Of a stretch of DNA of 20,520 bases, positions 1-7,601 are shown in pieces. Numbering within the stretch: the first letter of the stretch is position 1; each line of letters begins with the position of its first letter. Source of the stretch: a virus. The stretch covers positions 1 to 20,520 of the IMG/VR virus record IMGVR_UViG_3300028596_000078. The stretch is one strand, 5' to 3'. The notes under the pieces are model-generated. The model was not told the origin of the DNA and did no database searches. It worked only from the letters and a program-made list of their open reading frames with translations. A program made the translations under genes and the position numbers.

Positions 1-1
1 C

Positions 2-175
2 CATATCACCCCGCATCGCGGCGACACGAACCTGTTCTGGGATCGGAGCAACTGGCAGTCGCTGTGCACGAATTGCCACAGCTCATACAAACAGCGCCTG
101 GAGAAGTCGGGGCGTGAGGCAGGCTGTGACGTTAGCGGCAGGCCGCTCGACCCCCGGCACCACTGGAATCGCTGA
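2..175 (+). CDS. HNH endonuclease, C-terminal part (5' end outside window)
   Basis: The reading frame is open from the window edge and ends at TGA 173-175, giving the last 57 residues. They include the run HITPHRGDTNLFWDRSNW, then CTNCH (C-x2-C plus a His), and end in DPRHHWNR. This matches the C-terminal half of the phage HNH family found beside terminase genes (HK97 gp74 type): the conserved Asn sits in SNW, the second His in NCH, and a CxxC zinc knuckle is part of the fold. The catalytic first His/Asp pair lies at or before the window edge. In related phages this metal-dependent nuclease works with the terminase in cutting concatemeric DNA at cos during packaging, and its position just before terS fits that role. 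Family assignment is firm; the packaging role is by analogy. Confidence 0.85.
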   Translation, partial: HITPHRGDTNLFWDRSNWQSLCTNCHSSYKQRLEKSGREAGCDVSGRPLDPRHHWNR

Positions 176-319
176 CCGTGTACAGAGGGCTGGTGCGCGG
201 CGAGGCGACGCGCGCAGGGTAGGGGGGGTGAAAAAGTCTGGGCGAAATTCACTCCAGACCGCATGCCCCTCTCTTTGCACAAAGCCGCGAAATGAAAAGT
301 TTTTTTTTGGAACCTAAAA
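176..319. other. Noncoding region between HNH gene and terS; candidate cos/packaging site
   Basis: These 144 nt hold no convincing gene. Visible elements are a G-rich stretch (about 217-230), an inverted repeat GTCTGG (236-241) / CCAGAC (254-259) with a 12-nt loop, and a run of nine T (300-308) close to the terS start. In HK97-like phages with a terminase-linked HNH nuclease, the cos site lies in this neighbourhood. The cos assignment is inference; the cut position cannot be read from the sequence. The T run has no GC-rich stem directly before it, so it is not a convincing terminator. Confidence 0.35.
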
Positions 320-787
320 ATGGCAGGGAGACGACCAACTCCGACAGAGCTGAAGCTTGTCAGGGGCAATCCTGGTAAGCGTCCGATCAACAAGAGAGAG
401 CCCCTGCCGGCCAAGCGCATCCCCAGTACTCCAGCGCATCTGACGGATGAGGGGCAGGTGGCTTGGGGGCGACTGACGGTGCTGCTTGACCGCATGGGAG
501 TGCTTACCGAAGCGGATGGCTTTGCACTCGAGCGGCTCTGCGATTGCTATGCCGAGATTCTCGCTTTGCGCGACCTGGTCGATATGAACGGGCGCACCTA
601 CGAGACGATGAGTACTCAGGGCGAGTTGGTGATCAAGGCAAACCCTGCGGTTGCGATGCTCGCGGATGCCGACCGCCGCTTCAAAAGTTACCTGGTCGAA
701 TTCGGCCTTACTCCTGCTGCCCGATCCAAGGTTCAGATAAAAGTCGATGACGACCAAGAAGACCAGTTCGCGGAGTTCTTCGGTTGA
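320..787 (+). CDS. terS: Terminase small subunit, P27 family
   Basis: A 155-residue protein of the usual size for P27-type small terminases. It opens with the hallmark basic stretch of this family (MAGRRPTPTELKLVRGNPGK), followed by a Pro/Arg-rich linker and a helical body (about residues 40-130) with the typical aromatic and acidic pattern (LTDEGQVAWGRL, LERLCDCYAE). Small subunits form rings that bind the packaging site and present DNA to the large subunit. The extreme C-terminus is acidic (DDDQEDQFAEFFG). The start is the first ATG after the noncoding region; a weak GGAA lies 6 nt upstream. The gene overlaps terL by 41 nt in another frame, which suggests coupled translation. Confidence 0.92.
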   Translation: MAGRRPTPTELKLVRGNPGKRPINKREPLPAKRIPSTPAHLTDEGQVAWGRLTVLLDRMGVLTEADGFALERLCDCYAEILALRDLVDMNGRTYETMSTQGELVIKANPAVAMLADADRRFKSYLVEFGLTPAARSKVQIKVDDDQEDQFAEFFG

Positions 788-2555
788 GGATCCTGCTACC
801 CATTACGCGCAACAAGTGCACTCCGGTGAGCGGATTGCTGGGCCGGACATACGAAACGCATGTGCCCGTCACCTGAGGGATCTGAAGGAAGGTCCAAAGC
901 GCGGACTGGTGTGGGATCTGGAGGAAGCGAACAAGGCCATCCGGTTCTACCGCACAGTCTTGAAGCTCAATGGAGGGGAGTTCGAAGGTCTGCCATTTGA
1001 GCTTCTGCCCTGGCAGAAGTTTATCGTCGGCAGCATTTTTGGCTGGAAAACGAGTGACGGCTATCGCCGTTTTCGTGTGGTGTACGTCGAAAGCGGGAAG
1101 GGATCGGGAAAGTCTCCGCTGGCTGCGGGAGTAGGGCTAAAAGGCTTGGTCGCCGACAACGAGGCGCGCGCCGAGATCTACGCGGCGGCGACGAAAAAAG
1201 ACCAGGCAATGATCCTGTTCCGAGATGCTGTTGCGATGGTGCAACAGTCGCCAGAGCTGACTAAGCGTCTGGCGTGCAGCGGCACGGGGCAAAACATCTG
1301 GAACCTTGCCTACCTCAAGGCAGGCTCGTTCTTTCGCCCGATCAGCTCGGACGACGGCCAGTCGGGTCCCCGGCCGCATATGGCGCTGATTGACGAGGTG
1401 CACGAGCACAAGACCAACCTCGTCGTGGAGATGATGCGAGCCGGCACCAAGAGCCGCAAACAAGCGCTCATTTTCATGATCACCAACAGTGGCTCGAACA
1501 AGCGCGGACCGTGCTGGGAATATCACGAGTACGGTTCCAGAGTGGCTTCGGGCGCGCTGATCGATGATGGTTTCTTCGCCTATATCTGCTCGCTGGATGA
1601 AGGCGACGACCCGATCAAGGACGAAAGCTGCTGGTTCAAATCCAACCCGTCACTGCAGGACGCTGACCTGCCAGGCATGAAGTATTTACGCGAGCAGGTG
1701 ACCGAGGCGCGCGGGATGCCGAGCAAAGAGGCAATGGTGCGGCGATTGAATTTTTGCGAGTGGACGGGGGCAGAATCGCCGTGGATCTCATGGGATGTCT
1801 GGAGTCAGGCGGAAGAGCGGGTGCCGATGTCCCTGCTGCGTAACCGCCCCTGTGTGGGTGGACTCGACCTCTCCAGCACTACCGACCTCACGGCCTTTGT
1901 CCTGCTGTTTTATCCAACCTATGAAGATCCGTATTGGCGTCTCCTGCCGTACTTCTGGATCCCCGACTTCGAGCTGGATAAGCGTGAAGCCCGGGACAAG
2001 GTGCCGTATGCCGCCTGGATCAAGTCGCGGGATCTGGAAACAACTCCAGGGCGTGCAATCAGCAAACTGCACGTGCTGCGCAGGATGCAGACCATCTGCG
2101 ATTTCTTCCAGGTAGACAAGATTGCCTTCGATCGATGGCGCATAGAAGACATGCGCCAGTTGATGGCCGAGTACGACATCGTCTTGCCACCGCTGGTTGA
2201 GTTCGGGCAGGGCTTCAAGGACATGGGGCCGGCGGTGGACGAGTTCGAGCGCCGCCTGCTCGGGATGGCAGACCTCAGCACTGAGGACGACGAAGCGTCA
2301 GCTGAGTTCTTCGACGATTCTCTATCGCTTGAAGTGGTGGAGTCCTTGCGTCATGACGGCAACCCGGTCATGACCTGGTGCGCGGGCAATGCTGTGATCG
2401 TTTCCGATCCGGCGAACAACCGCAAAGCTGACAAGGCCAAGGCCACCGGACGAATCGACGGGATCATCGCCGGCATCATGGCGACGGGTATCAGCGGTGC
2501 AGCCTCATCCGGCAGCAGCGGAACATCCATTTACGACGAAGGAGTCGGGGTTTGA
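747..2555 (+). CDS. terL: Terminase large subunit (packaging ATPase/nuclease), HK97 type
   Basis: A 602-residue DNA-packaging motor subunit. The N-terminal ATPase domain shows a Walker A-like loop ESGKGSGKS (115-123), a Walker B MALIDEVHE (212-220, Asp216/Glu217) and a coupling-type motif TNSGS (246-250). The C-terminal RNase H-like nuclease has acidic residues at Asp374 (GGLDLSSTTD), Asp462 (AFDRWRI) and Asp571 (RIDGIIAG), the three expected metal ligands. This is the Terminase_1 arrangement of HK97-like phages. An acidic stretch at 511-524 (STEDDEASAEFFDD) looks like an insertion relative to the family, by recollection only. The start at 747 lies inside terS and has no strong ribosome site, so translation is probably coupled. 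The stop overlaps the next start by 4 nt. Confidence 0.95.
   Translation: MTTKKTSSRSSSVEDPATHYAQQVHSGERIAGPDIRNACARHLRDLKEGPKRGLVWDLEEANKAIRFYRTVLKLNGGEFEGLPFELLPWQKFIVGSIFGWKTSDGYRRFRVVYVESGKGSGKSPLAAGVGLKGLVADNEARAEIYAAATKKDQAMILFRDAVAMVQQSPELTKRLACSGTGQNIWNLAYLKAGSFFRPISSDDGQSGPRPHMALIDEVHEHKTNLVVEMMRAGTKSRKQALIFMITNSGSNKRGPCWEYHEYGSRVASGALIDDGFFAYICSLDEGDDPIKDESCWFKSNPSLQDADLPGMKYLREQVTEARGMPSKEAMVRRLNFCEWTGAESPWISWDVWSQAEERVPMSLLRNRPCVGGLDLSSTTDLTAFVLLFYPTYEDPYWRLLPYFWIPDFELDKREARDKVPYAAWIKSRDLETTPGRAISKLHVLRRMQTICDFFQVDKIAFDRWRIEDMRQLMAEYDIVLPPLVEFGQGFKDMGPAVDEFERRLLGMADLSTEDDEASAEFFDDSLSLEVVESLRHDGNPVMTWCAGNAVIVSDPANNRKADKAKATGRIDGIIAGIMATGISGAASSGSSGTSIYDEGVGV
2539..2544 (+). promoter_or_regulatory. 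Ribosome binding site deciding the TTG start at 2552
   Basis: AAGGAG lies 7 nt before TTG 2552, inside the end of terL. It is the main reason for accepting a non-ATG start for the small membrane protein. Confidence 0.7.
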
Positions 2556-2740
2556 ACATCATCGCAATCGCTGCGTGGTTGGCCGGCCTGGTCGGTTTCG
2601 GTCTGTTGGTCGGCGGGGTCGCTTTGCTGCATGTGCCCACAGCTTTCATCGTCGCGGGGCTTGGCCTGATTGCCTGGGCCTGGGTGGCCGACAAGGCTGC
2701 CGCTCGAATTCAACTCAAGCGCACACCCGAAGGAGGTTGA
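2552..2740 (+). CDS. Small two-helix membrane protein between terL and portal
   Basis: A 62-residue protein starting at TTG, 7 nt after an AAGGAG, with its first codon overlapping the terL stop. Residues 3-26 and 29-46 are two closely spaced hydrophobic segments (AAWLAGLVGFGLLVGGVALL, then FIVAGLGLIAWAWV) with small-residue (Gly-rich) packing, followed by a basic tail (ARIQLKRTPEGG). A helical hairpin in the inner membrane is the natural reading. I do not recognise a family. A holin-like shape is possible, but the location inside the packaging/head block, not beside lysis genes, argues against lysis. Strong ribosome sites on both sides support a real gene. Confidence 0.75.
   Translation: MNIIAIAAWLAGLVGFGLLVGGVALLHVPTAFIVAGLGLIAWAWVADKAAARIQLKRTPEGG
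2730..2736 (+). promoter_or_regulatory. Ribosome binding site setting the portal start at 2743
   Basis: AAGGAGG ends 6 nt before ATG 2743. The frame is open further upstream to 2497, but that extension overlaps the small membrane gene and reads as non-family sequence, so 2743 is taken as the start. Confidence 0.85.
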
Positions 2741-2742
2741 GC

Positions 2743-4014
2743 ATGTTCTTCAGTAACTTGCTCGGTGCCAACGACGGGGTAGTTTCCGATGGCCGCAGCG
2801 GCTTCTGGCGCAGCCTGATTGGGTCAGGCCGATCAGCAGCTGGGGTGCAGGTCACACCGGACAGTGCTCTGGCAATCACAGTCCTGCAGGAGTGTGTGAC
2901 GCTGCTGGCTGAGAGCATCGGCCAGTTGCCGCTCGAAATGTACCGCCGGCTCGGCGACGGCAAGCGTGAAGTCGCGGCAGGCCACCCGCTGTACGATGTA
3001 CTGCGCTATCAGCCCAACCCCTGGCAGACACCCTATGAGTACCGCGAAGCCAGCCAGCTGGCATTGGGGCTGAGAGGCAACTGCTACAGCTTCATCGAGC
3101 GGGGAGATGACGGAGCAGTCAAAGCGCTTTACCCGCTGCACAATGACAAGGTCCAGGTCCTCAAAGGCGGTGATCTCCGGCCGGTATATCGCATTGGCGG
3201 TCATGACCCACTGCCCATGCGACAGATTCACCATGTGCGCTGGCACACGAAAAACCATTACATCGGCCTGTCACCTATTGAGCTGCATGCTGATGCAGTC
3301 GGTCTGGCCCAGGCCGTCAGGCAGTATGCGGGGAAATCATTTGCCAACGGCACAGCCGTCAGTGGTGTGATCGAGCGGCCGCGGGAATCGCCTCCGATCA
3401 AGGAGCAGGGCAGCATTGATCGGATCCTTGATCAGTGGGGGGCGAAATTCTCTGGCATCGATAACGCCAAGAAAGTTGCGATGCTGCAGGAGGGGATGAC
3501 CTTCAAGCCAGTCTCGATGAGCAACGTCGATGCCGAATTGCTGGGGATTCTCAAGGCCACCGGGCTGGACCTGGCGCGGATCTACAAGATTCCACCGCAT
3601 ATGATCAACGACCTGGAGAAGGCCAGCTATAACAGCCTTGAGCAGCTGCTGATTCAGTACGTGATCTTTGCCCTGATGCCATGGGTCAAGCGCCATGAAC
3701 AAGCAATGATGCGCGACTTCCTGCTGCCAGCAGAGCGGCGCGAGTACTTTATCGAGTTCAACCTGTCCGGCTTGCTGCGTGGCGATCAAAAGAGTCGCTA
3801 TGACGCGTACGCGATTGGCCGGCAATGGGGGTGGCTATCCATCAATGACATTCGCCGCCTGGAGAACATGCCACCAGTGGCCAATGGCGATAGCTACCTG
3901 CAACCCCTGAACATGACCGATGTGTCTCATGGCTTGCCGAACATGAACAACCCCGACGTCCGCGCTCAACTTGAGCAGCAGCGCGACGACATCTTGAGGA
4001 TGCTTGCCGCATGA
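2743..4014 (+). CDS. Portal protein, HK97 family
   Basis: A 423-residue portal, the dodecameric ring at the capsid vertex through which the terminase pumps DNA and to which the neck attaches. The sequence carries the familiar HK97-type landmarks: SALAITVLQECVTLLAESIG (about 42-61), LPLEMYRR, the HPLYDVLRYQPNPWQTPYE segment, IHHVRWH, GLSPIELH, and the helical stem region AELLGILKATGLDLARIYKI near 262-281, with the PHMINDLEKASYNSLEQ motif after it. Length is typical for the family. It is preceded by a strong ribosome site, and the last codons overlap the protease start (ATGA), matching the usual portal-protease-capsid order. Confidence 0.95.
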   Translation: MFFSNLLGANDGVVSDGRSGFWRSLIGSGRSAAGVQVTPDSALAITVLQECVTLLAESIGQLPLEMYRRLGDGKREVAAGHPLYDVLRYQPNPWQTPYEYREASQLALGLRGNCYSFIERGDDGAVKALYPLHNDKVQVLKGGDLRPVYRIGGHDPLPMRQIHHVRWHTKNHYIGLSPIELHADAVGLAQAVRQYAGKSFANGTAVSGVIERPRESPPIKEQGSIDRILDQWGAKFSGIDNAKKVAMLQEGMTFKPVSMSNVDAELLGILKATGLDLARIYKIPPHMINDLEKASYNSLEQLLIQYVIFALMPWVKRHEQAMMRDFLLPAERREYFIEFNLSGLLRGDQKSRYDAYAIGRQWGWLSINDIRRLENMPPVANGDSYLQPLNMTDVSHGLPNMNNPDVRAQLEQQRDDILRMLAA

Positions 4015-4985
4015 AACGACATCTGCGTGCTGCCAGCCTGCTGTTCAATCAGCCGCTGCTGACGACCCCTGATATGTTGGACCTGGCCGTGCGCTGGGCC
4101 AACCAGACAATGAGCCTGAACATCGTCAATTTGAGCATGGGCGGTCCGGCTGCCGATGCCAGGCTGTTCTACGACGATGATGATTACCAGGCCCAGCAGG
4201 ATCGCCGTGAGGAGCAACGTCGCGCAGCGATTGCACAAACGGGCGTGGAGGTGATTCCAGTACATGGCGTGCTCGTTAGTCGTGGCAGCCATCTGAATGC
4301 CTGCGAGACGATGACCAGTTACGAAGGGTTGCGTGCAGCTCTGAATCAAGCGGTGGCAGATCCGATGGTCGAACACATTGTGCTCGACATCGACAGCCCT
4401 GGTGGGAGCGCGGTGGGCGCTTTTGAGCTGGCAGCTGACATTCGTGCGGCAACCAAGATCAAGCCGGTTACCGGCTTGGTGAATTTCATGGCGTACTCAG
4501 GTGGCTACCTGATTGCGGCTGCGTGCACGGACATCGTGGTAAGCCTGACGTCGGGTGTGGGATCTATCGGGGTGATTGCCAGCCACATGGATCGATCCAG
4601 GATGATCGAGGGCATGGGCGTCAAGGTCACCACGGTGTTTGCCGGAGCGCACAAGAATGACCTGAGCCCTAACGAGCCACTCACCGAACAGTCACTGCAG
4701 GTACTCAACGACATCGTGCAGGAGAGTTATCAGCTCTTCACGAGCCATGTCGCCGAGTACCGAAATCGCGATGTGGCCGACATTGTTGCCACCGAGGCTG
4801 GGTGCTACCGAGGTGCCGCTGCCATTGCTGCTGGACTGGCGGATCGCCTGGAAGCGCCTCAGCTTGCGGTCGACAACCTGTCTCGCGCAGTCGCGCTTAG
4901 CCGTGCTCAACGACAGGGCAGCGCGCAGGCCCGACAACGAATCAGCGTGCAGGCTTCGGCCTTTGCAATTCAGTCCCAACTCTGA
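4011..4985 (+). CDS. Prohead protease, S49 (SppA/ClpP-fold) family
   Basis: A 324-residue serine peptidase of the S49 family. Visible motifs: VLDIDSPGG (124-132, oxyanion-hole strand), the nucleophile region MAYSGGYLIAAACTD with Ser163, GSIGVI (184-189), and AGAHKNDLSP with Lys215 as the expected general base of a Ser/Lys dyad. An acidic, then highly charged N-terminal section (YDDDDYQAQQDRREEQRR, about 54-71) precedes the fold. It replaces the S78 protease of HK97 itself and most likely cleaves the capsid N-terminal delta domain during prohead maturation, an inference from gene order. The ATG overlaps the portal stop by 4 nt. Confidence 0.93.
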   Translation: MKRHLRAASLLFNQPLLTTPDMLDLAVRWANQTMSLNIVNLSMGGPAADARLFYDDDDYQAQQDRREEQRRAAIAQTGVEVIPVHGVLVSRGSHLNACETMTSYEGLRAALNQAVADPMVEHIVLDIDSPGGSAVGAFELAADIRAATKIKPVTGLVNFMAYSGGYLIAAACTDIVVSLTSGVGSIGVIASHMDRSRMIEGMGVKVTTVFAGAHKNDLSPNEPLTEQSLQVLNDIVQESYQLFTSHVAEYRNRDVADIVATEAGCYRGAAAIAAGLADRLEAPQLAVDNLSRAVALSRAQRQGSAQARQRISVQASAFAIQSQL

Positions 4986-5007
4986 CCGCGTTCGCGGCAG
5001 TGACCTC

Positions 5008-5030
5008 AACCGCCTATTGGCGGTTTTTTT
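5008..5030 (+). terminator. Terminator-like hairpin upstream of the major capsid gene
   Basis: AACCGCC (5008-5014), loop TATT, GGCGGTT (5019-5025), then a T run to 5030. The 7-bp stem with uninterrupted Ts is a textbook intrinsic terminator shape. It lies 16 nt before the capsid start, so within a continuous late operon it may act as a partial terminator or a transcript-processing or stabilising element. Confidence 0.75.
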
Positions 5031-5036
5031 ATGCCC

Positions 5037-5042
5037 AGGAGG
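5037..5042 (+). promoter_or_regulatory. Strong ribosome binding site for the capsid gene
   Basis: AGGAGG, 4 nt before ATG 5047. It decides the start against an upstream open frame reaching back to 4747, which would run antiparallel in content to the protease gene and cross the hairpin. Confidence 0.85.
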
Positions 5043-5046
5043 CAGT

Positions 5047-6360
5047 ATGTCCCTCGTAACTCAATTGCGTAGCGAACGCGCCACTATCAATGGTCAGATT
5101 CAGGCGCTGGCCCAACTCGAAGCCGCAGGCACTTCACTCACTGCAGAGCAGCTGGCGCAATTCGAGCAGCTCAGCGTGCAGTTCAACAGCCTGTCCGAAA
5201 AACTGTCGCGCGCCGAACTCGCCGAGCGTACTGCCTTGGCCAGCGCGGTACCCGTCGACGAAAGCGCCCAGGGCCTGAATGGTCCGCCGGCCAGCATCAG
5301 CGGCCCGTTTTCTGCCAAACCTGTGCCTGGGGCCAAGATGGCGCAGATGGTGCGGGTGCTGGCAGCCGCGCGCGGGGATCAGCATGCCGCCGCCAAGATG
5401 GCGACGGACGCTGGCTACAACCCTGAAATTGCCATGGCTCTCAGCACCGTTACTCCTGGCGCTGGCGGGGTGCTCGTGCCGCAAAGTTTTTCCAGCGAAG
5501 TCATTGAATTGCTGCGTCCGAAGTCGGTGGTGCGCAAGCTGGGTGCCGTTTCCCTGCCGCTGCAGAACGGAAACATCACGGTTCCGCGGATCAAAGGTGG
5601 CGCCGTCGTGGGGTACATCGGTACCGAAGAGGACATGCCCGTGACCGATCTGCAATTCGACGACCTGAAACTGGCGTCGAAGAAGCTGGCGGCCCTGGTT
5701 CCGATCAGCAACGACCTGCTGGCGTACTCGGGGACCAACCCGAACGTCGATCGCCTGGTGGTCAACGATCTCACTGCCTCGGTGGCGCTGGCGGAAGATC
5801 TGTCTTTCCTGCGTGGCGCCGGTACCGGCAACTTGCCGAAGGGGCTGCGCTTCTGGGCACCGGCATTCAACGTGTTTGCAGCGCCTGCCGCAGTGACGCT
5901 TGAGGCAGTTGAGTTTGCCTTGTCCGCTTTGATCCTGCGTCTCGAGAATGCCAACTCCAATATGACCGCTCCGGGCTTTGTCATGGCGCCTCGCACCAAG
6001 CGCTGGCTTGCCGCCTTGCGTGACGGCAATGGCAACAAGGCCTATCCGGAGCTGGACCAAAACATGCTGAAAGGCTTCCCGGTGGGCTCGACCACCCAGA
6101 TCCCCATCAACCTGGGCGGCGAGGGGGATGCCTCGGAAATTCACTTCGCTGACTTTGCTGACTGCTTTATCGGTGAAGACGATGCCATGGTCATCGATTT
6201 CAGCAAGGAAGCCACCTACAAGGACGGCAGCGGCAATGTCATCAGCGCCTTTCAGCGGGATCAGACGTTGGTGCGCGTGATTGCCAAGCATGACTTCGGC
6301 CCGCGGCACGTCGAGTCGGTGGCGGTGATGACCGGCGTTAAATGGGGTAGCACCCTCTAA
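5047..6360 (+). CDS. Major capsid protein, HK97 fold, with N-terminal scaffold (delta) domain
   Basis: A 437-residue capsid subunit. Residues 1-65 are strongly helical and heptad-like (SLVTQLRSERATINGQIQAL ... QFEQLSVQFNSLSEKLSR), the coiled-coil delta domain that serves as built-in scaffold in HK97-like phages. A Pro/Gly/Ser-rich linker (66-97) follows. The mature fold begins around 125-145 with STVTPGAGGVLVPQSFS, then VVRKLGAVSLPLQNGNITVP and the E-loop/P-domain region (EEDMPVTDLQFDDLKLASKK). The C-terminal part includes FVMAPRTKRWLAAL and ends VAVMTGVKWGSTL. No separate scaffold gene lies nearby, consistent with the fused delta domain. It is flanked by hairpins on both sides. Confidence 0.95.
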   Translation: MSLVTQLRSERATINGQIQALAQLEAAGTSLTAEQLAQFEQLSVQFNSLSEKLSRAELAERTALASAVPVDESAQGLNGPPASISGPFSAKPVPGAKMAQMVRVLAAARGDQHAAAKMATDAGYNPEIAMALSTVTPGAGGVLVPQSFSSEVIELLRPKSVVRKLGAVSLPLQNGNITVPRIKGGAVVGYIGTEEDMPVTDLQFDDLKLASKKLAALVPISNDLLAYSGTNPNVDRLVVNDLTASVALAEDLSFLRGAGTGNLPKGLRFWAPAFNVFAAPAAVTLEAVEFALSALILRLENANSNMTAPGFVMAPRTKRWLAALRDGNGNKAYPELDQNMLKGFPVGSTTQIPINLGGEGDASEIHFADFADCFIGEDDAMVIDFSKEATYKDGSGNVISAFQRDQTLVRVIAKHDFGPRHVESVAVMTGVKWGSTL

Positions 6361-6367
6361 CAAACCT

Positions 6368-6385
6368 GGCCCGGAACCCCGGGCC
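6368..6385 (+). terminator. GC-rich hairpin after the major capsid gene
   Basis: GGCCCGG (6368-6374), loop AACC, CCGGGCC (6379-6385): a perfect 7-bp stem 8 nt after the capsid stop. It is followed by TTCC, not a T run, so termination would be weak. It could protect the 3' end of the capsid transcript from exonucleases. Confidence 0.5.
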
Positions 6386-6412
6386 TTCCATTGCTCGATT
6401 TAGGGGGCTCTC

Positions 6413-6658
6413 ATGTCCAAAGTGATCGTGATTTTCGAGAAAAACTGGCGCGGCTATGCCGCCGGCGAAACTGCTGGCTTCGATGCCAGTGTCGCGGACA
6501 GTCTGGTTGAAGCAGGCTTTGCAATTGAAGCCGATGAAAAGGCCCCAAGGAAGGCTCGGAATGCTGCTCCCGGGGCGGCTAAAGGCAATGCCGGCGCAAG
6601 CGATGCCGATACTGACAGCAAGTCAGGCGCTCAAGCGGATGCCGACGGGAAGCCCTGA
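6413..6658 (+). CDS. Small acidic head protein of unknown function
   Basis: An 81-residue protein. The N-terminal half is a small folded region (SKVIVIFEKNWRGYAAGE, then ASVADSLVEAGFAIEADE) whose K/R-x-x-R-Y-x-x-G-E pattern is common in short proteins sitting directly after capsid genes. The C-terminal half (about 43-81) is low complexity, rich in Ala, Gly, Asp and Lys, and probably disordered. The start has a G-rich site (AGGGGG) upstream. Candidate roles are head decoration, DNA-packaging accessory (lambda FI-like) or head completion; the sequence does not decide. It is 2 nt from the next gene. Confidence 0.75.
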   Translation: MSKVIVIFEKNWRGYAAGETAGFDASVADSLVEAGFAIEADEKAPRKARNAAPGAAKGNAGASDADTDSKSGAQADADGKP

Positions 6659-6660
6659 TC

Positions 6661-7212
6661 ATGGCCAGGCGCATTGCATACATCGGTGAGCCGGTGCTGA
6701 CCCTTGCCGAAGTGGCGCTCCAATGTCGGATTGAGCCGGAAGACCTGCAGCACGAGCTGGTGGAACAGATCATCATTCCGGGCGTGACCGGCCTTTGCGA
6801 GAGCCGCACCGGTGCGGCGATACGACAGGCCACCTATGTCGAAGACTGGCCGGAGCACTACCTGTCCGGACACGCCTTGGATGTGGGCCAGGCAACTGAA
6901 GTGGAGTCGCTGGCGGTGCTGCGGGCTGACGGCAGTGAGCAGGATCTGCCCGGGCCCTTTGACCTGCGCCAAGGCCACCGCGAGAGCTTTCTTCACTTCG
7001 GTACCGGGCGGCCGCCGGGTGTGCTGCGCATTCGCTATCGGGCCGGGCTGGACCTGGATGCGCACCCGGGGGTGCGTACCTGGTTGCTGATGGCGGCAGC
7101 CACCGCTTACCAGCAACGGGAGACGCTGGTGGTCGGTCAGGCCCTGACTGAACTGCCGTCGTCCTTCATCGATACATTGCTGGCGGATGTGACCGTGCCG
7201 CCGAGGTTCTGA
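6661..7212 (+). CDS. Head-tail connector (gp6 / phiE125 gp8-like)
   Basis: A 183-residue adaptor. The pattern fits the phage gp6-like/phiE125 gp8 connector family: LTLAEVALQCRIEPEDLQHE (helix-turn-helix-like N-terminus, about 13-32), LVEQIIIPGVTGLCESRTG (a helix entering the portal-binding bundle), a central beta region (about 55-125, WPEHYL, VLRADGS, LRIRYRAGL) and a C-terminal helical segment HPGVRTWLLMAAATAYQQRE plus a tail ending in PPRF. Such proteins form a ring below the portal and start the neck. The central beta insert makes it longer than minimal HK97 gp6. Position after capsid and before the stopper gene supports the assignment. Confidence 0.85.
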   Translation: MARRIAYIGEPVLTLAEVALQCRIEPEDLQHELVEQIIIPGVTGLCESRTGAAIRQATYVEDWPEHYLSGHALDVGQATEVESLAVLRADGSEQDLPGPFDLRQGHRESFLHFGTGRPPGVLRIRYRAGLDLDAHPGVRTWLLMAAATAYQQRETLVVGQALTELPSSFIDTLLADVTVPPRF

Positions 7213-7214
7213 CC

Positions 7215-7601
7215 ATGGCTGTACAAGCGGGTGGTGTGGGGCGAATGCGTGAGCCAGGGGCTGGCGAACTGAACCGGCGCATCAAATTGCGTCTGCGCAG
7301 TGATCTGCCTGAGGGCGAGTACGACCTGGCCTCGGTCTTCACGGAAGAGAAATACCGGTGGGCAAGGATCGTTCCGGTTGGCACGGCCACCTATGTGGCC
7401 GGGTTGCAGGTTGACGCCAAAGTCACCCACCGCGTGACCTTGTATTTTCTCGATGGCCTCAGTGAATGCCATGAAGTGGTACACGGGACGAAGGTCTACC
7501 GTATCCAGCGTGTCGCGGATATCAACGGTAACCACCGCTTCACCGTCCTCGATGTAGAGCTGCTGGGCTTGCTGCAGGCAGGAGGTGGATTGTATGGCTA
7601 A
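7215..7601 (+). CDS. Head-tail joining/stopper protein
   Basis: A 128-residue protein of the phage head-tail joining family (SPP1 gp16/HK97 gp7-like head closure). The diagnostic opening GAGELNRRIKLRLRSD is followed by beta strands (RWARIVPVG, HRVTLYFLDGL, YRIQRVADI) and NGNHRFTVLDVELL near the end, the usual small beta-barrel layout. Two starts are possible: ATG 7215, with GAGG 8 nt upstream, and ATG 7245, which would begin nearer the conserved region; 7215 is preferred. The end overlaps the next gene by 8 nt. Confidence 0.85.
   Translation: MAVQAGGVGRMREPGAGELNRRIKLRLRSDLPEGEYDLASVFTEEKYRWARIVPVGTATYVAGLQVDAKVTHRVTLYFLDGLSECHEVVHGTKVYRIQRVADINGNHRFTVLDVELLGLLQAGGGLYG

Noticed and set aside
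300-308. T9 run as an intrinsic terminator
   Set aside because: No GC-rich stem lies immediately upstream; the nearest inverted repeat (236-259) is 40 nt away.
2497-2742. N-terminal extension of the portal frame
   Set aside because: It overlaps the small membrane gene, reads as Arg/Cys/His-rich non-family sequence, and AAGGAGG precedes ATG 2743.
4747-5046. N-terminal extension of the capsid frame
   Set aside because: It lies over the end of the protease gene and crosses a terminator-like hairpin; a strong ribosome site sets the start at 5047.
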